Positions 60,805 to 64,000 of a stretch of DNA of 64,000 nucleotides are shown in pieces (position 1 is the stretch's first letter; each line of letters begins with the position of its first letter). The stretch lies in contig VZRR01012437.1 in NCBI GenBank assembly GCA_013398015.1, positions 187,804 through 251,803 on the forward strand, written 5' to 3'. Source of the stretch: Oreocharis arfaki. Taxonomy: Eukaryota > Chordata > Aves > Passeriformes > Paramythiidae. The translations under genes were made by a program, and so were the position numbers. The notes under the pieces were generated by a model, which ran no database searches, was not told where the DNA came from, and saw nothing but the letters and a program-made list of their open reading frames with translations.

Positions 60805-63800
60805 CTTTAAGAAGAAGAGGAGAGAAAATTTATGTCTACTATTTTCAAGTTAGTCTCTAATGCAATATTAAAAAGAAAGCATTCAAAGCACTGTCACTGA
60901 TCACCATCTCAACTGTGAGACAGTATGCGACAAAATTTATTCACTGGGCACACCAATGACCATGCCAAGCTATATGGAAACACTGTCATTTTGTAATATT
61001 TATACTATGATTTTTGTAAACTTCAAAATCCAAAAGCCATCTTCAAATGATAAGCAAGCCTAACACTGACTCTCTCTCTCCCAAAAAAAGTATATTTTCA
61101 CAGAATCCAGATGATCTTTGATTCAGCAATTAGGCCTCAGATATTATGGAATAGGTATAAGGATGATGTATGACTAGATTTGAACTAAGGACTTAGAGAA
61201 GAGCCAGAGAAAGGACAGCTTAACATATATTGCCTATAGATTCTCTGACACAAACTTTATACATTAATCGAGACCTGCTAACTCTGACTTGGTCTGGAGG
61301 AGGATACATTGAGACATTAGACAGTGAGAAGTTTGTGAGCAAAATCCAGTAAAGGTCTTCTGAGGCAATATCCACCCTTTCAGAAGCGAAGTCCTGAATA
61401 GGACATGAGACATGCAATTAGATGTGCACAGAAACACAGAAAGGTTGAGGTTAGAAGGGACCTGCAAATGTCATTTTTTCCAACCTTCCTCCTCAATCAG
61501 GGTCACTTAGAGCCAGCTACCCAGGACCATGTCCCGATGGCTTTGGTATATCTCCAAGGCTGGGGATATATTGTACATGGAGATGTCAAAACTCTTTTTG
61601 AGAAACAATGGCCAACTCCTAGCCCTACAGAGAGCAGATCATCCAGCTGCCTTCCTGGTCTGGAGCTCCATTCCCTTATTACAGCATTAAAATGGTCAAA
61701 TCAGAAAGACAAAAAGAAGTAATTTTAGGATTCTAAATTAGCTCCAAGCAAGAGAGTAGAGATACACACATATGTTTGCAGACTGCTTTTTAAAACAAAG
61801 AAAGGAAGACTATGATAACAAATAATGTATTTGTTAGTGTTGCACACAGAAAATGCCCCATAGGTAGGAAGAGGAAAAAACAAGTGGAAGGGTCTGTACA
61901 GAGAATGGATACAGAAAGGGTATGTAAAAAACACCATTCTTACATGCACCCTCCTGAAATATATAAAGGATAGCTAACAAAATATTTAAAGTATGTGACA
62001 TAAAATGTTACATGCTCAGAACTAATTAGGAACCTGGCCACCAAATAGCAATTGTCTTCAGCAATTTGCAGACAGAAGGACACAGCAACAGTGGTGACAG
62101 ATAACTACAGTTAAGACTATGCATCATTATTTATGATCTGTATTTTGGTTTTATGAAGACCATAGTCCAGGACTCTCCAGTGCTAGATTATAAGGACACA
62201 CGTGTATGCATACATACATAGCCAGAAAGCAAAACACTGGTTCTGTCCTAGGACGGTTACAATCTAAGCAGAAGTCTACTGTCCCCTTTGAGGATAACAA
62301 GCAGAAGGCAGAAGTGATGGGGAGAATGGATTCCCTGGGTTTCTAAATGCTTTTGTTCTTTTCAGACACCTGCTCTAAAAATGTAACTTGCTTCCTGTAT
62401 TCCAGACATCATCATAAACGCCATAATGCATCTAAAACCATAACTGACTCCCACAAGGAAATCTCCTGTTAGCTCATCAGTGAAATAAACAGGTGCTTCT
62501 CCATACTAGAAACTTTGTCATCAGCAAGAGTAATGCTCCACAGATCTGCTTTGGGTCTTTGTTCTTTTTGAGAAAGCAAGCAAAGCAGAAGAGAAATGAC
62601 CTGTGAGTGTCCTGACCTGTATCTTGATTGCTCAAGTTCAGGCAGTTTCTGTATGTCCTTCCATTGCTGATCATGCATGACTCAGTTAAGGACAATCTGA
62701 ACATTAACGGCTTGCACTGAAATAAATCTGGGCCACTTGGATTAATAGCATGCTGGAATTTGACTGACCTTCTTAACTTATTACAAAAGAGATAATTTAA
62801 AAAAAACATTTCAGAGAGACAGGGATACTGTGTGCCAGAATGGTTATAATTGTGCTGTATGTACAGCAAAAAAATAGAAGCAAAATGGTCACAACTGAAA
62901 CTGAACTCCATTTTGAATTGCAATTGTAAAACAACCAGCTGTGTCAGCACAACAGTACTCAATTCTTGAAGACCATATACATCATAAGAAAAAATGTCTT
63001 TTCTGTTAAACTTGCAAAATATAAGCATATTTTAGGACCTGGTTATTTTATCCTGAAATGCAGATATGTTCAGAATTGTATTTAATTGATTGGTTCTAAG
63101 TCAAACACTGGCAAGTATCTCCCTTTGAGTAACAGACTACTGTATTATTTCAGCTGGAGCAGTCCACACAATCCAGAAAGGCAGTTTTGGATCTGCAGTT
63201 TTTAAGAATCCTAATTTTATCTCTTTAAGTAATGAGGAAAATATTTATTAAGAATGTGTTTGAAACGTCAGACATTTGTTTCATAAAATAATATAAGAGC
63301 CCACAGAAGAAGCTGAAAGAAAACAAATTTCAGGCTGGCACTATCAAGTAGCTTAATCTGGAAATTCCAGAGCGAAGACTTTATAGAACAGGAACCTTAA
63401 AAATGTTAATGTGTACAAGACAGTCTTGTAGAGATTTGTGAAGATACGGTCTTCAGTTATGAGGGTGTATATCCTTTATGTAATATCACAAGAGGTTTGT
63501 TTTTAACTACTTCAAACACTGATGACTTATCTCTGCAATGCCACGTGCTGTAAAGGATTTTGATTACAGCTTATGATGCTCAGAGACCTCCTTTAATGGT
63601 TATTTATGGAGGAGCTCTTTATTGATATTTGCTGTGAAAAAGACACTGATCAATACTAGCATCATTTAACTATATAATGATTTTGAAACATACTATTAGA
63701 GTTACTACTTTTATGCATTGCTGAGCTTCTCACTACAGATTCCAACACTTCTGTATTCTCAAGAGCCCTCCTTTGAAATTTTCTTCTCAAATTTTTACTA

Positions 63801-64000
63801 CTAACATTTAGATATCATAAATTATACCTTTTTTTTTCCTCCTGAAAGCACTTTCAGTATGTAAGCTGATTATTTTAACAGTTCATTTCAAACTATTATT
63901 ACTTTCTTCTCTTTTAAAGCACCATTAAAATAGACAGGGGCAAAGTACCTCTTTGTTACAGTGATGACTATGTAATTAAAAGGTGTCAAAACACTTCATG
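60805..64000 (-). other. ANKIB1 intron (right edge)
   Basis: Apart from the CR1 fragment at 61425-61600, nothing coding is recognised. The 183-codon minus frame at 62477-63028 shows no ankyrin-like or other known motif and no fitting splice phase. The next upstream ANKIB1 exon is not within the window. Confidence 0.75.
61425..61600 (-). mobile_element. CR1 LINE fragment in ANKIB1 intron
   Basis: Reverse-oriented CR1 text: GAGGTTAGAAGGGACCTGCA, AGGGTCACTTAGAGCCAGCT and TTTGGTATATCTCCAAGGCTG. It is diverged, probably from an older subfamily, and in the same orientation as ANKIB1. Limits are approximate. Confidence 0.75.

Noticed and set aside
62477..63028. 183-codon minus-strand ORF in the ANKIB1 intron, the second longest frame in the window
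   Set aside because: I looked for ankyrin repeats or another upstream ANKIB1 exon and found none. Composition is intron-like and no acceptor/donor gives a phase that fits the exon at 60804.

Overview
This window is ordinary nuclear DNA of a vertebrate, almost certainly a bird. The signs are spliced genes with GT-AG introns, several 5'-truncated CR1 retroposons with the avian-type 3' tail (the clearest near 27.9 kb), one GC-rich promoter island broken by a 36-base assembly gap, and an AT-rich background. The gene order PEX1 - GATAD1 - ANKIB1 is the conserved order of human 7q21.2, as I recall it, read in the opposite direction.

Layout. (1) 1-10.3 kb, plus strand: the 3' part of PEX1, eleven coding exons giving the last 541 residues (second AAA+ ATPase domain and C-terminal tail) with an intact reading frame. 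(2) 10.3-24.1 kb: a gene-poor stretch between the converging 3' ends of PEX1 and GATAD1. It holds two CR1 remnants, possible GATAD1 3'UTR and one orphan exon-like ORF near 15.9 kb. (3) 24.1-27.1 kb, minus strand: GATAD1. Exons 2-5 are complete. Exon 1, which should encode the GATA zinc finger, is lost in the gap at 26957-26992 except for its last 25 bases. (4) 27.1-31.4 kb: spacer between GATAD1 and ANKIB1, with three CR1 copies. (5) 31.4-64.0 kb, minus strand: ANKIB1. Sixteen coding exons encode 870 residues, from the region after the ankyrin repeats through the RBR ubiquitin ligase module to a ubiquitin-interacting motif and the stop codon. The ankyrin exons lie beyond the right edge.

The three genes act in separate pathways: PEX1 in peroxisomal receptor recycling, GATAD1 in chromatin, ANKIB1 in ubiquitylation. 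They are linked by ancient synteny, not by a shared system. Exon limits were set by splice dinucleotides, phase continuity across every junction and remembered human orthologues; no alignment was run.

I see no new multi-gene system here. The observations most worth a second look are a classical nuclear-localisation-type motif at the PEX1 C-terminus, an Ala-for-Pro change in the PEX1 Walker A loop, the orphan exon at 15.9 kb, and the missing GATAD1 first exon.
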